A DNA stretch of 46,919 nt. Origin: Desertimonas flava (GTDB lineage Bacteria > Actinomycetota > Acidimicrobiia > Acidimicrobiales > Ilumatobacteraceae). The notes beneath the pieces were generated by a model. That model was not told the origin of the DNA and made no database searches. It was given only the letters and a program-made list of their open reading frames with translations. The position numbers and the translations under genes are program-made. Location: positions 1 to 46,919 of the forward strand of contig NZ_QKYK01000039.1 in NCBI RefSeq assembly GCF_003426815.1. The letters are read 5' to 3'. Below, piece by piece: positions 1 to 9,412 of this stretch. Each line of letters opens with the position of its first letter. The first letter of the stretch is position 1.

Positions 1-13
1 GGCGATCACGGGC

Positions 14-1315
<1,302 letters not shown>

Positions 1316-1397
1316 GGATCTCGGCACCCGACGCGTCGTCGAGGACGGCGACGGCGTGGGCAGCCAGCGAGACGACGGTGGTGTCACACCCGACGCG

Positions 1398-1403
1398 TAC
1401 AGT
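1398..1403 (+). promoter_or_regulatory. Leaderless -10 element TACAGT for the exonuclease gene
   Basis: TACAGT is followed by six bases and then GTG at 1410. This fits an actinobacterial TANNNT -10 with transcription starting at the start codon, and it selects this GTG over the long open upstream frame. Confidence 0.55.
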
Positions 1404-1409
1404 CGGAGC

Positions 1410-2018
1410 GTGGGACTTCCTCGATTCGCCGTCGTCGACCTCGAGACCTCGGGGCTCCGTCCTGGACGCGATCGGGTGCTCCAGATCGGCGTGGTCACGG
1501 TCGAGGCCGACGGCACCGTGCTCGACGAGTGGTCCACGCTGGTGCGGCTGCGGTGGCCGTGGAGCCGCGTCGGACCCACGCACATCCACGGGCTCACCAG
1601 GCGGAGCCTCCGCGGCGCCACGCCGGCCGGCGACGCCTTCGCCGAGCTCGCCCAGCGGCTCGAGGGTGCGGTGTTCACCGCCCACAACGCGGCGTTTGAC
1701 GCGGCGTTCGTCGAGCGGTGGTCCCGCCACCACGGCAGCCCCATCGAGCTACCCACCCGCCTCTGCACGCTCGAACTCTCCCGTCGCCTCGATCCCGACC
1801 GGCTGCTCACCCACGGACTGGCCGACGTCTGCGCCCGCTACGACGTCGCCCTCGTGAGCCACCACGACGCCCTCGCCGACGCCGCCGCCACGGCGGCCAT
1901 CCTCCCCCACCTGCTGGCCGCCCACGGGGTCAGTGACCCGACCGATCTCGACGAGTTGTACCTCCGTCGCCGTCCGCGCAGCGGCCGGAACAGGCGTCGC
2001 TGGTTCAGGCGTCGCTGA
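1410..2018 (+). CDS. DEDDh 3'-5' exonuclease (DNA polymerase III epsilon-like)
   Basis: A 202-residue protein of the DnaQ-like RNase T/exonuclease fold, predicted to remove nucleotides from 3' ends with two metal ions, in proofreading, repair or RNA trimming. The three motifs are visible: VVDLETSG near the N-terminus (Asp and Glu), HNAAFDAAF in the middle, and SHHDALADA near residue 150 (His and last Asp). It is short and has no polymerase, BRCT or GIY-YIG part, so it is not a full epsilon subunit. The GTG start is set by the -10 element six bases upstream and because the motif begins right after it. The basic tail (RRRPRSGRNRRRWFRRR) overlaps the end of the opposite TetR gene by 14 bp. Confidence 0.85.
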   Translation: MGLPRFAVVDLETSGLRPGRDRVLQIGVVTVEADGTVLDEWSTLVRLRWPWSRVGPTHIHGLTRRSLRGATPAGDAFAELAQRLEGAVFTAHNAAFDAAFVERWSRHHGSPIELPTRLCTLELSRRLDPDRLLTHGLADVCARYDVALVSHHDALADAAATAAILPHLLAAHGVSDPTDLDELYLRRRPRSGRNRRRWFRRR

Positions 2019-2703
2019 GGGCGGAGCGGACCCAGCGTTCGAACTCGTCGAGAAGGGCACCGAGGCGCCGGCGGTCGATCCGGTCGTCGAACTGCTGGCT
2101 GCCCACGAGGATCGCGAACCCGATCCTCGCCAAATCACCTGCCCGGCTCGGGTCGACGCCGGCGTCCTCGAGCATCCGGGCCAGCCGCTGCTCGCGGGCG
2201 ACGTCCACCCTGCGCACCGCGGCGGCCACCATCGGATTGGTCGCACCCCACGCCCTGATCGCCTTCTCGGCGTTGTGGTCGCCCCAGAGGGCGAACGACT
2301 TGAGCACGTCGATCCGCTCGGACGGGTCGGCCACCGCTTCGGCGTGGGCGAGCAGACCGGGAACCAGCTCGTTCTCCCAGAAGTCGATGACCGCCGCGTG
2401 CAGCGCCGGACCGCTGGCGAAGTGGTGGTACAGGGAGCCGCGGGTGACGTTGAGCTGGGCACACAGGTTGGTGGTGGTCAGGGCGCCCACCCCGTCGGTG
2501 GAGAGGATCTCGATCGCCGTCACCAGGTAGTCCCAACGCCGCAACCGTCCGTCGCTCCGCGGCGGAGGGGCGAGGGCCTTGGTCAACACGTCGACCGGCA
2601 GCACCGTCGGCGCCGACCCGCCCGACGCACTCGATCGTCCTGCCCGTCTTTCCATGTCGTCGCTCGTCGTCGCTCGTCGTCGCTTGCTCGTCCAACTCGA
2701 CAT
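2005..2703 (-). CDS. TetR family transcriptional repressor
   Basis: A regulator of up to 232 residues. The TetR N-terminal helix-turn-helix lies in RRWDYLVTAIEILSTDGVGA through TRGSLYHHFASGPAL, with the typical LYHHF recognition-helix end; the rest is a helical ligand-binding domain. It is divergent from the alcohol dehydrogenase-P450 pair, and a perfect 22-bp palindrome lies between them, so it very probably represses that pair and itself. The ATG at 2703 lies only two bases from the palindrome, leaving no room for a ribosome site. The ATG at 2655 (MERRAGRSS) is the alternative start and still leaves the whole DNA-binding domain. The likely inducer is a substrate or product of the P450 or dehydrogenase (inference). 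Confidence 0.88.
   Translation of the reverse strand: MSSWTSKRRRATTSDDMERRAGRSSASGGSAPTVLPVDVLTKALAPPPRSDGRLRRWDYLVTAIEILSTDGVGALTTTNLCAQLNVTRGSLYHHFASGPALHAAVIDFWENELVPGLLAHAEAVADPSERIDVLKSFALWGDHNAEKAIRAWGATNPMVAAAVRRVDVAREQRLARMLEDAGVDPSRAGDLARIGFAILVGSQQFDDRIDRRRLGALLDEFERWVRSALSDA
2657..2690. repeat. 10-bp tandem repeat at the 5' end of the TetR gene
   Basis: The unit CGCTCGTCGT occurs twice with a degenerate third copy, between the two candidate TetR start codons. It encodes a low-complexity Ser/Lys/Arg stretch if translated, which slightly favours the downstream start. Confidence 0.45.
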
Positions 2704-2705
2704 CT

Positions 2706-2727
2706 AACCATACATCGATGTATGGTT
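2706..2727. promoter_or_regulatory. Perfect 22-bp palindromic operator between TetR and ADH-P450
   Basis: Each half is AACCATACATC and the two halves are exact reverse complements with no spacer. It is an AT-rich island in GC-rich DNA, midway between two divergent genes, one of which encodes a TetR protein. The CATACAT half-site resembles the half-site described for AcrR. Confidence 0.85.
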
Positions 2728-2776
2728 GCTGCCGGCGGCGATCGAGCCGACGGATCACGCTCGAGGGGGGCGAACG

Positions 2777-3880
2777 ATGGCGCACATCACGCAGGCGGCC
2801 GTGCTCCGAGCCGGCACCGGCCCGTTCACGGTCGAGGAGCTCTCGGTGGGCGACCCCGGAGACCGCGAGGTCCTCGTCCGGATCGTCGCCGCCGGCATGT
2901 GCCACACCGACCTGCTCGCCCGTGAGCTGCCACCGGAGTTCTTCGCCGGTCCGCAGGTGTACGGGCACGAGGGCGCCGGGATCATCGAGTCGGTCGGTGC
3001 CGGGGTCACCGACGTCGGCCCCGGCGATCATGTCGTCTTGTCGTTCACCTCCTGCCACCACTGCCCGGCGTGCGACGCCGGTCGGCGGCCGTACTGTTTC
3101 AACTTCGCCCTGCACAACATGTCGGGCGGGCGACCCGACGGGAGCTCGGTGTTCACCGATGCCAACGGCGACCGTGTCGGCTCCCACTTCTTCGGTCAGT
3201 CGTCGTTCGCCGGTCTGACCGTCGTGGCCGCTGACTCGGTCGTCAAGGTCGACGCCGGCCTCGACCTCCGGCGGCTCGGGCCACTCGGCTGCGGCGTGCA
3301 GACCGGCGCCGGCACGATCCTCAACACGCTCGCCGTCGAGCCCGGCGCATCCGTCGTGATCGCCGGCGCCGGCGCCCTCGGGCTCAGCGCCGTGATGGCC
3401 GCCAAGCTCGCGGGTGCGGGCACGATCGTCGCCATCGACCGCCACGCCAATCGCCTCGAACTGGCCACCAGGTACGGTGCGACCGCCACCCTCGGCGGCT
3501 CACCGGCGGAACTCGCCGATCTCATCCGCGAGGCCACCGGCGGCGGATCCCGCTACGCCTTCGACACGACCGGCAATGCCGCCGTCGTGCGCTCGCTCTA
3601 CGACGGTCTCGACAACATCGGCACGTTGGCGATGGCCGGTGTCGGCTTCGGTGATGTCACGTTCGACTTCCTGTCGATGATCAGCGGCCGGCGCATCACG
3701 GGCGTGATGGAAGGCGATGCCGTACCGACCGAGTTCATCCCGCACCTCGCCGCGCTCAATGCCGCCGGGGAGTTTCCGTTCCACGAGCTGATCACCGAGT
3801 TCCCGATCGCCGAGATCAACGACGCCGAGGCCGCCAGTGCGTCGGGAGCCGTGATCAAGCCCGTCCTCACCTTCCCCTGA
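2777..3880 (+). CDS. Zinc-dependent NAD(P) alcohol dehydrogenase (MDR superfamily)
   Basis: A 367-residue medium-chain dehydrogenase that should oxidise a primary or aryl/terpenoid-type alcohol to the aldehyde in the cytoplasm. Catalytic zinc ligands are C42 (MCHTD), H64-E65 (GHEGAG) and C172 (GCGVQTGAGT). Structural zinc ligands are C93, C96, C99 and C107. The Rossmann loop is GAGALG at 197-202, and the acidic D221 after it favours NAD over NADP. The ATG at 2777 was chosen because a strong GAGGGGGG ribosome site lies just upstream. It is the first gene after the palindromic operator, and the P450 gene follows after 29 bp. A P450 hydroxylation followed by alcohol oxidation is a sensible two-step pathway. 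The substrate cannot be told from sequence. Confidence 0.9.
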   Translation: MAHITQAAVLRAGTGPFTVEELSVGDPGDREVLVRIVAAGMCHTDLLARELPPEFFAGPQVYGHEGAGIIESVGAGVTDVGPGDHVVLSFTSCHHCPACDAGRRPYCFNFALHNMSGGRPDGSSVFTDANGDRVGSHFFGQSSFAGLTVVAADSVVKVDAGLDLRRLGPLGCGVQTGAGTILNTLAVEPGASVVIAGAGALGLSAVMAAKLAGAGTIVAIDRHANRLELATRYGATATLGGSPAELADLIREATGGGSRYAFDTTGNAAVVRSLYDGLDNIGTLAMAGVGFGDVTFDFLSMISGRRITGVMEGDAVPTEFIPHLAALNAAGEFPFHELITEFPIAEINDAEAASASGAVIKPVLTFP

Positions 3881-3897
3881 CCAACGGCACCGTCGCC

Positions 3898-3903
3898 AAG
3901 GAG
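3898..3903 (+). promoter_or_regulatory. Ribosome binding site AAGGAG of the P450 gene
   Basis: A near-perfect Shine-Dalgarno sequence six bases before ATG at 3910, consistent with translation of an internal operon gene. Confidence 0.75.
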
Positions 3904-3909
3904 CCTCGC

Positions 3910-5142
3910 ATGACCGACCTGTTCACCAACCCGCACCGCTACGGCGACCTCGACCGCTGGCGGAGCGAGGCCCTCGCCCTGCACGCCGACGGGCCGATCC
4001 ATCGCATCGAGCAGCAGGGGTTCCAACCGTTCCTCGCCGTGATCGGACACGACGCGATCCTCGACATCGAACGCCGGCCCGCCGAGTTCAGCAACGGGCC
4101 CGAGCCCGTGCTCGGCACCGACGAGGCGATCGAGCTGCGTCACCGAGAGCAGGGTCAGATCCGCACATTGATCCACATGGACGAACCGGATCACGCCAAG
4201 TACCGGGCGCTCACGGCCGACTGGTTCAAACCGTCGAGCGTCGGCCGGTTGACCGATCGGCTCGACGAGCTGAGCCGGGAGGCGGTCGCCACGCTCGAGC
4301 GTCTCGGTGGCGAGGCCGACTTCTACCGCGACATCGCCCTGTCCTACCCCCTGCAGGTGATCCTCGCCATCCTCGGCCTTCCCGAGTCCGACTACGCACG
4401 GATGAAGCAGCTGACCCAGGAGCTCTTCGGCGCAGAGGACCCCGACCTGCAGCGTGAGACGACCACCCCCGAGGAGATGCTCCAGGTGGTCGTCGACTTC
4501 TACCAGTACTTCGCCGGCCTCACGGCCGACCGTCAGGCGAATCCGACCGGAGACCTGGCGACGCTCATCGCCAACGGCACCATCGACGGCGAGCCGATGC
4601 CCGAGCTGGAGAAGATGGGGTACTACACCATCATCGCCACCGCCGGACACGACACGACGGCCGCGGCGATGGCCGGCGGCCTTCGCGCCCTCGCCGAGCA
4701 CCCCGATCAGCTGCGTCGGCTGCAGGACGAGCCAGACCTGATCCCCAATGCCGTCGACGAGATGATCCGGTGGACGACACCGGTACGCCATTTCATGCGC
4801 ACCGCGCAGGTCGATGCCGAGATCGCCGGTTTCCCCATCGCCAAGGGTGACTGGCTGTTGCTGTCGTACCTCGCCGGCAACATCGATCCCGCCGTGTTCG
4901 ACGATCCGCTGCGCTTCGACGTCGCCCGGCCCAACGCCAGCAAGCACATCGCCTTCGGGTACGGCATCCACTTCTGCCTCGGTCACCAGCTGGCTCGGAT
5001 GGAGCTGCGCTCGCTGTTCAGCCACATCGTGCCGCGCCTGGCGTCGCTGGAACTGGCCGGTGAGCCGGCGACGGCCAAGACCACGTTCGTCGGCGGCCAC
5101 AAGACCCTGCCGATCCGCTACACGCTCACCCCGGGTTCCTGA
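3910..5142 (+). CDS. Cytochrome P450
   Basis: A 410-residue soluble bacterial P450, the usual length for the class. It inserts one oxygen atom into an organic substrate and needs a ferredoxin and reductase, neither of which is in the window. The I-helix oxygen-binding motif is AGHDTT at 245-250, the K-helix ExxR pair is E284 and R287, and the haem loop FGYGIHFCLG at 349-358 carries the thiolate Cys356. It follows the zinc alcohol dehydrogenase by 29 bp and has its own strong ribosome site, so the two are an operon under the TetR operator. The subfamily resembles actinobacterial terpenoid/steroid/alkyl P450s, but I cannot assign a CYP number. Confidence 0.93.
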   Translation: MTDLFTNPHRYGDLDRWRSEALALHADGPIHRIEQQGFQPFLAVIGHDAILDIERRPAEFSNGPEPVLGTDEAIELRHREQGQIRTLIHMDEPDHAKYRALTADWFKPSSVGRLTDRLDELSREAVATLERLGGEADFYRDIALSYPLQVILAILGLPESDYARMKQLTQELFGAEDPDLQRETTTPEEMLQVVVDFYQYFAGLTADRQANPTGDLATLIANGTIDGEPMPELEKMGYYTIIATAGHDTTAAAMAGGLRALAEHPDQLRRLQDEPDLIPNAVDEMIRWTTPVRHFMRTAQVDAEIAGFPIAKGDWLLLSYLAGNIDPAVFDDPLRFDVARPNASKHIAFGYGIHFCLGHQLARMELRSLFSHIVPRLASLELAGEPATAKTTFVGGHKTLPIRYTLTPGS

Positions 5143-5210
5143 CACCGCGGCCGCTCAACCACGCGATCCGTGCCGTTCGGTCGTGCCACCGACGCTACGT
5201 TGCACCCTCG

Positions 5211-6890
5211 ATGACGCACCTGGTCCTCGGGCCCCTACTCCGACACGTCTCCCGGTCGACGGCCACCATCTGGGTGGAGACGGACGAGCCCTGCACGGTT
5301 CGCGTGCTCGATCACGAGTCCCCGACATTCACCGTGTGCGGTCATCACTACGCGCTCGTGATCGTCGAGGGTCTGGTCCCGGGGTCGACGACGCCGTACG
5401 AGGTGCATCTCGACGGTCAGCGGTGCTGGCCCCCGGCCGGCACCGCGTTCCCGCCGAGCGTGATCCGGGCGCTCGACGGCGGCCCGCGGCGCATCCTGTT
5501 CGGTTCCTGCCGGGCCACCGCACCCCACGAGCCTCCGTGGTCGCTCGACGGCGACGCCGACGATCGGGCGCGCGGGGTCGATGCGCTCTACGCCCACGCC
5601 CTGCGCATCCTGGGCCAGGAGCCCGACCAGTGGCCCGATCTCCTCCTGTTCGTCGGCGACCAGGTGTATGCCGACGACTCATCACCTGCGACACGGGCGC
5701 GGGTCGAGCAACGTCGCGGGCACCTGGACGGGGACGATCGGTACCCGCCGCTCGACGACGTCGCCGACTTCGAGGAGTACACCTGGCTGTACCACGAGGC
5801 GTGGCAGCCCGAGGTCGAGCGTTGGCTGTTGTCGGTGGTGCCCAGCGCGATGATCTTCGACGACCACGACATGATCGACGACTGGAACACGTCGGCGACC
5901 TGGTGCGAGGAGATCCGCCGCCACGACTGGTGGGACGAGCGGTTGACGGCCGGGCTGATGTCGTACTGGGTGTACCAGCATCTCGGCAACCTGTCCCCGG
6001 ACGAGATCCGCGCCGAGGGGATGCTCGAGCGGTTCGTCGAGGCCGGGGACGCCTCCTCCGCGCTCGAGGCGTGGGCCAGGGAAACGAGCACCCGCGAGCC
6101 CGGAGCGGGCGGCTACCGGTTCAGCTTCTGGCGTGACCTCGGTCCGATCCGGCTCGTCGTGATCGACTGCCGGCAGTCGCGGGTGCTCGACCCGAACGGC
6201 CGGCGGATGGTCTCGGAACGGGACTGGGAGTGGGTCGTCGACCACGCCGACGTCGAGTGTGATCACCTCGTGCTCGCGACCTCGGTGCCGGTGATCATGC
6301 CGGGTGGGGTCCACGACCTCGAGCAGTGGAGCGAGCGAGTCGCCAGCGGTGCCTGGGGCCGCCCGGGCGCGCGTCTCGGGGAGTGGGTCCGCCAGGCCGC
6401 CGACCTCGAGGACTGGTCGTCGTTCCATCGCTCGTTCGTGGACTTCATGAACCTCCTGCAGCGCGTGTCGACGCCGGACTCGCCCGGGACGACATCCCCG
6501 CCGGCGACCGTGCTCGTGTTGTCCGGCGACGTCCATTTCAGCTACCGGGCGCGGGCGACGTTCGTCGCCGGCCCGGATGCGCCCCCGCCGACCAGCCGCG
6601 TCCACCAGATCGTCAACTCGCCCATCCGGAACGTGCTGGACTCGGGCACCCGTCGAACACTCCGACTCGGGCTCTCACCGATCGGCGCGTTGGTGGGGCG
6701 GATGCTCCGGCGCGCGTCGGGAGCCCGGCGTCACCCGACGTCCTGGTCGATGATGGACGGCCCGTTCTTCGCCAACCACGTCTGCGTCATCGAGTTCGAC
6801 GGACGCGACGCGCGAATGATCCTGGAGCGTGCCGATGCCGACGAGCACGGCGAGCCCCGCCTGACGGTGGCCGCCGACTCAGCGCTGTAG
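5211..6890 (+). CDS. PhoD-like metallophosphatase, no signal peptide
   Basis: A 559-residue member of the alkaline phosphatase D superfamily, a calcineurin-like phosphoesterase. An N-terminal beta domain (HVSRSTATIWVETDEPCTVRV) is followed by the metal motifs FGSCRA, VGDQVYADD, FDDHDMIDDWN and LSGDVHFSYRA. Unlike the second PhoD gene in this window it has no Tat or Sec signal, so it probably acts in the cytoplasm, perhaps on phosphodiesters or phospholipid head groups (inference). A TACGTT hexamer lies nine bases before the ATG and may be a leaderless promoter, at slightly wide spacing. The gene ends tail-to-tail with the PAP2 gene, overlapping by 12 bp. Confidence 0.82.
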   Translation: MTHLVLGPLLRHVSRSTATIWVETDEPCTVRVLDHESPTFTVCGHHYALVIVEGLVPGSTTPYEVHLDGQRCWPPAGTAFPPSVIRALDGGPRRILFGSCRATAPHEPPWSLDGDADDRARGVDALYAHALRILGQEPDQWPDLLLFVGDQVYADDSSPATRARVEQRRGHLDGDDRYPPLDDVADFEEYTWLYHEAWQPEVERWLLSVVPSAMIFDDHDMIDDWNTSATWCEEIRRHDWWDERLTAGLMSYWVYQHLGNLSPDEIRAEGMLERFVEAGDASSALEAWARETSTREPGAGGYRFSFWRDLGPIRLVVIDCRQSRVLDPNGRRMVSERDWEWVVDHADVECDHLVLATSVPVIMPGGVHDLEQWSERVASGAWGRPGARLGEWVRQAADLEDWSSFHRSFVDFMNLLQRVSTPDSPGTTSPPATVLVLSGDVHFSYRARATFVAGPDAPPPTSRVHQIVNSPIRNVLDSGTRRTLRLGLSPIGALVGRMLRRASGARRHPTSWSMMDGPFFANHVCVIEFDGRDARMILERADADEHGEPRLTVAADSAL

Positions 6891-7742
6891 CGAAGGGTCT
6901 GCTTCGGACGCATGCGTCGCCGGATCGCCGAGGCGCTGGAGACGACCGCCGAAGACGACCGCACTGAGAACGAACCAGCCGTAGCCGACGGCCACGCCGG
7001 CCACGACATCGGTGAGCCAGTGCACGCCGAGCAGGACCCGTGACGCGGCGACCGCGACCGTCACCAGCGCGGCCAGACCAGCGGCGACGGCGCGACGTCG
7101 CCGGCCCTGGTGACGAGTGACCACGAGGGCGAGGGCGAACCACGCGGCCGCTGCGGCCGACGAATGCCCGGAGGGGAACGACGCACCGGCCGCCCCGACG
7201 AGGTGCTCGACGGGTGGGCGCTCTCGACCGACCAGGACCTTGAGCGCGTTGTTGACCACGACGACCCCGATGAGCGTGACGACGAGGAAGAGCACGACGT
7301 CGCGGTCGCGGTGGCGGGCGAAGTCGACGGCGGCGACGACGATCACGGCCCCGGTCAACACACCCGTTCCGCCGAGATCGGTGATGTGATCGAGGATGCG
7401 AACGGACCGCTCGGTCGCGTGCCTGCTCCCCCATTCCGAGACGCTCCGGTCCCATGCGGCCAGGCCGGACTCGGCGTCCACCATGTCGAAGACGAGTCCA
7501 ACGACCAGCGCCGTTGCGAACACCACCGTGAGCGCGACGACGAGCATCACTCCGCCCACGATCTCGCGGTCGAGCCGGCGCACGAGCGTCTTCAGGCGCT
7601 GACGGCGGCCGATCCACGCAACGAGCCAGCGTTCCTCCGCAGCCGGGTCCACGGGGTCGGGGCCGCGGCGCGTGCGCGACACCGCCCCCACTGCGGCGGC
7701 GGTGAGCACGGCAGCGAGCACCACGGCGAGCGTGACGGGCAA
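6879..7742 (-). CDS. PAP2-family membrane phosphatase (lipid phosphatase-like)
   Basis: A 287-residue multi-pass membrane protein with the complete PAP2 active site: motif 1 KVLVGRERP (Lys plus Arg-Pro), motif 2 PSGH (FPSGHSSA) and motif 3 SRVLLGVHWLTD (Ser-Arg, His, Asp). It should dephosphorylate a lipid phosphate such as phosphatidic acid or undecaprenyl pyrophosphate on the outer face of the membrane. The start used is TTG at 7742, 12 bp after the DUF1206 stop; GTG codons shortly downstream are alternatives. It is the last gene of a four-gene operon that begins with a lipid kinase. It overlaps the end of the opposite PhoD-like gene by 12 bp. Confidence 0.85.
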   Translation of the reverse strand: MPVTLAVVLAAVLTAAAVGAVSRTRRGPDPVDPAAEERWLVAWIGRRQRLKTLVRRLDREIVGGVMLVVALTVVFATALVVGLVFDMVDAESGLAAWDRSVSEWGSRHATERSVRILDHITDLGGTGVLTGAVIVVAAVDFARHRDRDVVLFLVVTLIGVVVVNNALKVLVGRERPPVEHLVGAAGASFPSGHSSAAAAAWFALALVVTRHQGRRRRAVAAGLAALVTVAVAASRVLLGVHWLTDVVAGVAVGYGWFVLSAVVFGGRLQRLGDPATHASEADPSLQR

Positions 7743-7754
7743 CGAGGGCCTCGC

Positions 7755-8633
7755 TCAGCCGGCCGGTTTGAGCTGTTGGCGGGGCGCCGACACCACGCAG
7801 AACGCCCCGTAGACGATCAGGCCCACCGCTGCGCAGCCGACGAGCACGGCACCGACACCCGAGCTGGTCGCTGAGCGCAGGGCACCGTCGATGCCCTTGG
7901 CCTCGTCGGGATCGAACGAGACGGCCGCGCGCAGCAGCAACCAGCCGACGAGTCCGGTGACGATGCCGCGCCCGACCCAGCCGACGCGTCCGAGATTCAC
8001 GATCGTCTCCGGGCTGAGCGGGCCGACGGCCCGGGGCTCGAGCTCGTCACGGAACGACGCCTTGATCCCCCGGACGACGAAGTAGACCCCGAGACCCACC
8101 ACCGCGGCCCCGGCCAGGCCGACGAGCCAGCGACCCGCCGAATGCTCCATCAGGTCGCGGGTGAACCCCTCGACCTTGCTGTCTTCGGACTGCTGACCGC
8201 TCCCGCCACCGTTGCGGACGAACGAGATCGCCGTCCATCCCAACGTGATGTACACCAGGGCGCTGACCACGTAGCCGGCTCGCGTGGCCCACGCCTTGAC
8301 CGAGTGCTCGGCGGGAAGTGCGGCGGACACGAGCCGCCACGCCGCATAGAGGAACACACCGATGGCGATGGCGACGAGCAGCGGCGTGCCATAGCTCGAC
8401 TCGGCGATCTCCTGGACGGCGCCGGTCTGGCTCGCCTCTTCCTGCTGCCCCGCGGCCCCGGACGTGTCCGAGCCACCATCGAGCGCGATCGGCACGGCGA
8501 GCACGCCGACCAGGCCGTAGACGATCCCCTTGGCGACCCAGCCGGCCCGGCCGAGAGCGACCAATGTCGGATGCTGGGCAACGTTCCGAGCCGCATCCGA
8601 CGGGGACGAGACGGACGTGAGATCGGTGGTCAT
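7755..8633 (-). CDS. DUF1206 membrane protein
   Basis: A 292-residue integral membrane protein of unknown function with three copies of the DUF1206 unit. The repeats begin VALGRAGWVAKGIVYGLVG (about residue 25), WATRAGYVVSALVYITLGW (about 110) and VNLGRVGWVGRGIVTGLVG (about 205). Each carries a G-R-x-G-(W/Y) turn and two membrane helices, giving about six helices. The ATG at 8633 overlaps the preceding PAP2 stop as ATGA, so the two are translationally coupled, and the second PAP2 gene follows after 12 bp. Its place between two lipid phosphatases suggests a link with membrane-lipid turnover, but no catalytic motif is visible. Confidence 0.85.
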   Translation of the reverse strand: MTTDLTSVSSPSDAARNVAQHPTLVALGRAGWVAKGIVYGLVGVLAVPIALDGGSDTSGAAGQQEEASQTGAVQEIAESSYGTPLLVAIAIGVFLYAAWRLVSAALPAEHSVKAWATRAGYVVSALVYITLGWTAISFVRNGGGSGQQSEDSKVEGFTRDLMEHSAGRWLVGLAGAAVVGLGVYFVVRGIKASFRDELEPRAVGPLSPETIVNLGRVGWVGRGIVTGLVGWLLLRAAVSFDPDEAKGIDGALRSATSSGVGAVLVGCAAVGLIVYGAFCVVSAPRQQLKPAG

Positions 8634-9412
8634 CGCTCTGCTCCCTCGACGAGTTCCAGACGGCGTACCCGCTCGGGGGCCCGCTCTCCCCACTGGCGGT
8701 CGATGTCGGCGGCGCCGCTTTCGAGCGCGGCACGTACGACGACGAGTGTGGCGACGCCGAGAGCGGCACCGAGCACGACGTCGACGGGGTGGTGCATGCC
8801 CCGCTGGACGCGCGAGACCCCCACGATGATGGGGGCGGCGACGGCGACCAACCCGACGACGAGACGGATGCCGGCGCGGCGGGTCCGCCAGCACGTGATC
8901 ACGAAGAGACCACCGTAGAAGGCCACGGCCGCCGCGGTGTGTCCGGACGGCAGGCTGCCCGACGGCGCAGGAGGATCGAGGGGTTCGACGGGAGGGCGGT
9001 CGCGGTCGATGACGAGACTGGAGCACACGAACACGGTCGCTTCGACGATGACCGACACCGCGAGGAAGACACCGTCGTGCCATCGTCGCCACACCAGCAC
9101 CATCGCACCGCCCACGACGGCGACCGCGGCGACCTTGACGAGGGTGTCGGAGAGCATCGAGCCGATCTCGCTGAGCGAGTTCCAGGTGGGTGTCCGCCGC
9201 TCGGCGAACCACTCGACGGCCCGCCGGTCGGCATCGCCGATGGCGCCACCGTCGAGGAGCCCCATGTACAGCAGGCCGACGGCGGTCGTGGCGGCGAACA
9301 GCAGCACCATCCCCGTGCCGATGCGCACCATCGCCGGCTTCCGAAGTGGCCAGGCCTGCGCCCACCCCACTCCGGCACCACGGTCGGCGTCGAGCGTCGC
9401 CGTCCCGCTCAC
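8630..9412 (-). CDS. PAP2-family membrane phosphatase lacking the motif-1 lysine
   Basis: A 260-residue PAP2 protein with several membrane helices. Motif 2 is SLPSGHTAAA and motif 3 is SRVQRGMHHPVD, both intact with the catalytic His pair. Motif 1 reads SSLVIDRDRPP: the Arg-Pro is present but the usual Lys seven residues earlier is Ser, unlike the sister gene at 6879-7742. Activity may be altered, or a variant subfamily is involved. ATGA overlaps join it both to the upstream lipid kinase (stop at 9409) and to the downstream DUF1206 gene (start at 8633). A kinase that phosphorylates lipids next to phosphatases that remove the phosphate suggests a controlled lipid-phosphate cycle (inference). 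Confidence 0.85.
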   Translation of the reverse strand: MSGTATLDADRGAGVGWAQAWPLRKPAMVRIGTGMVLLFAATTAVGLLYMGLLDGGAIGDADRRAVEWFAERRTPTWNSLSEIGSMLSDTLVKVAAVAVVGGAMVLVWRRWHDGVFLAVSVIVEATVFVCSSLVIDRDRPPVEPLDPPAPSGSLPSGHTAAAVAFYGGLFVITCWRTRRAGIRLVVGLVAVAAPIIVGVSRVQRGMHHPVDVVLGAALGVATLVVVRAALESGAADIDRQWGERAPERVRRLELVEGAER

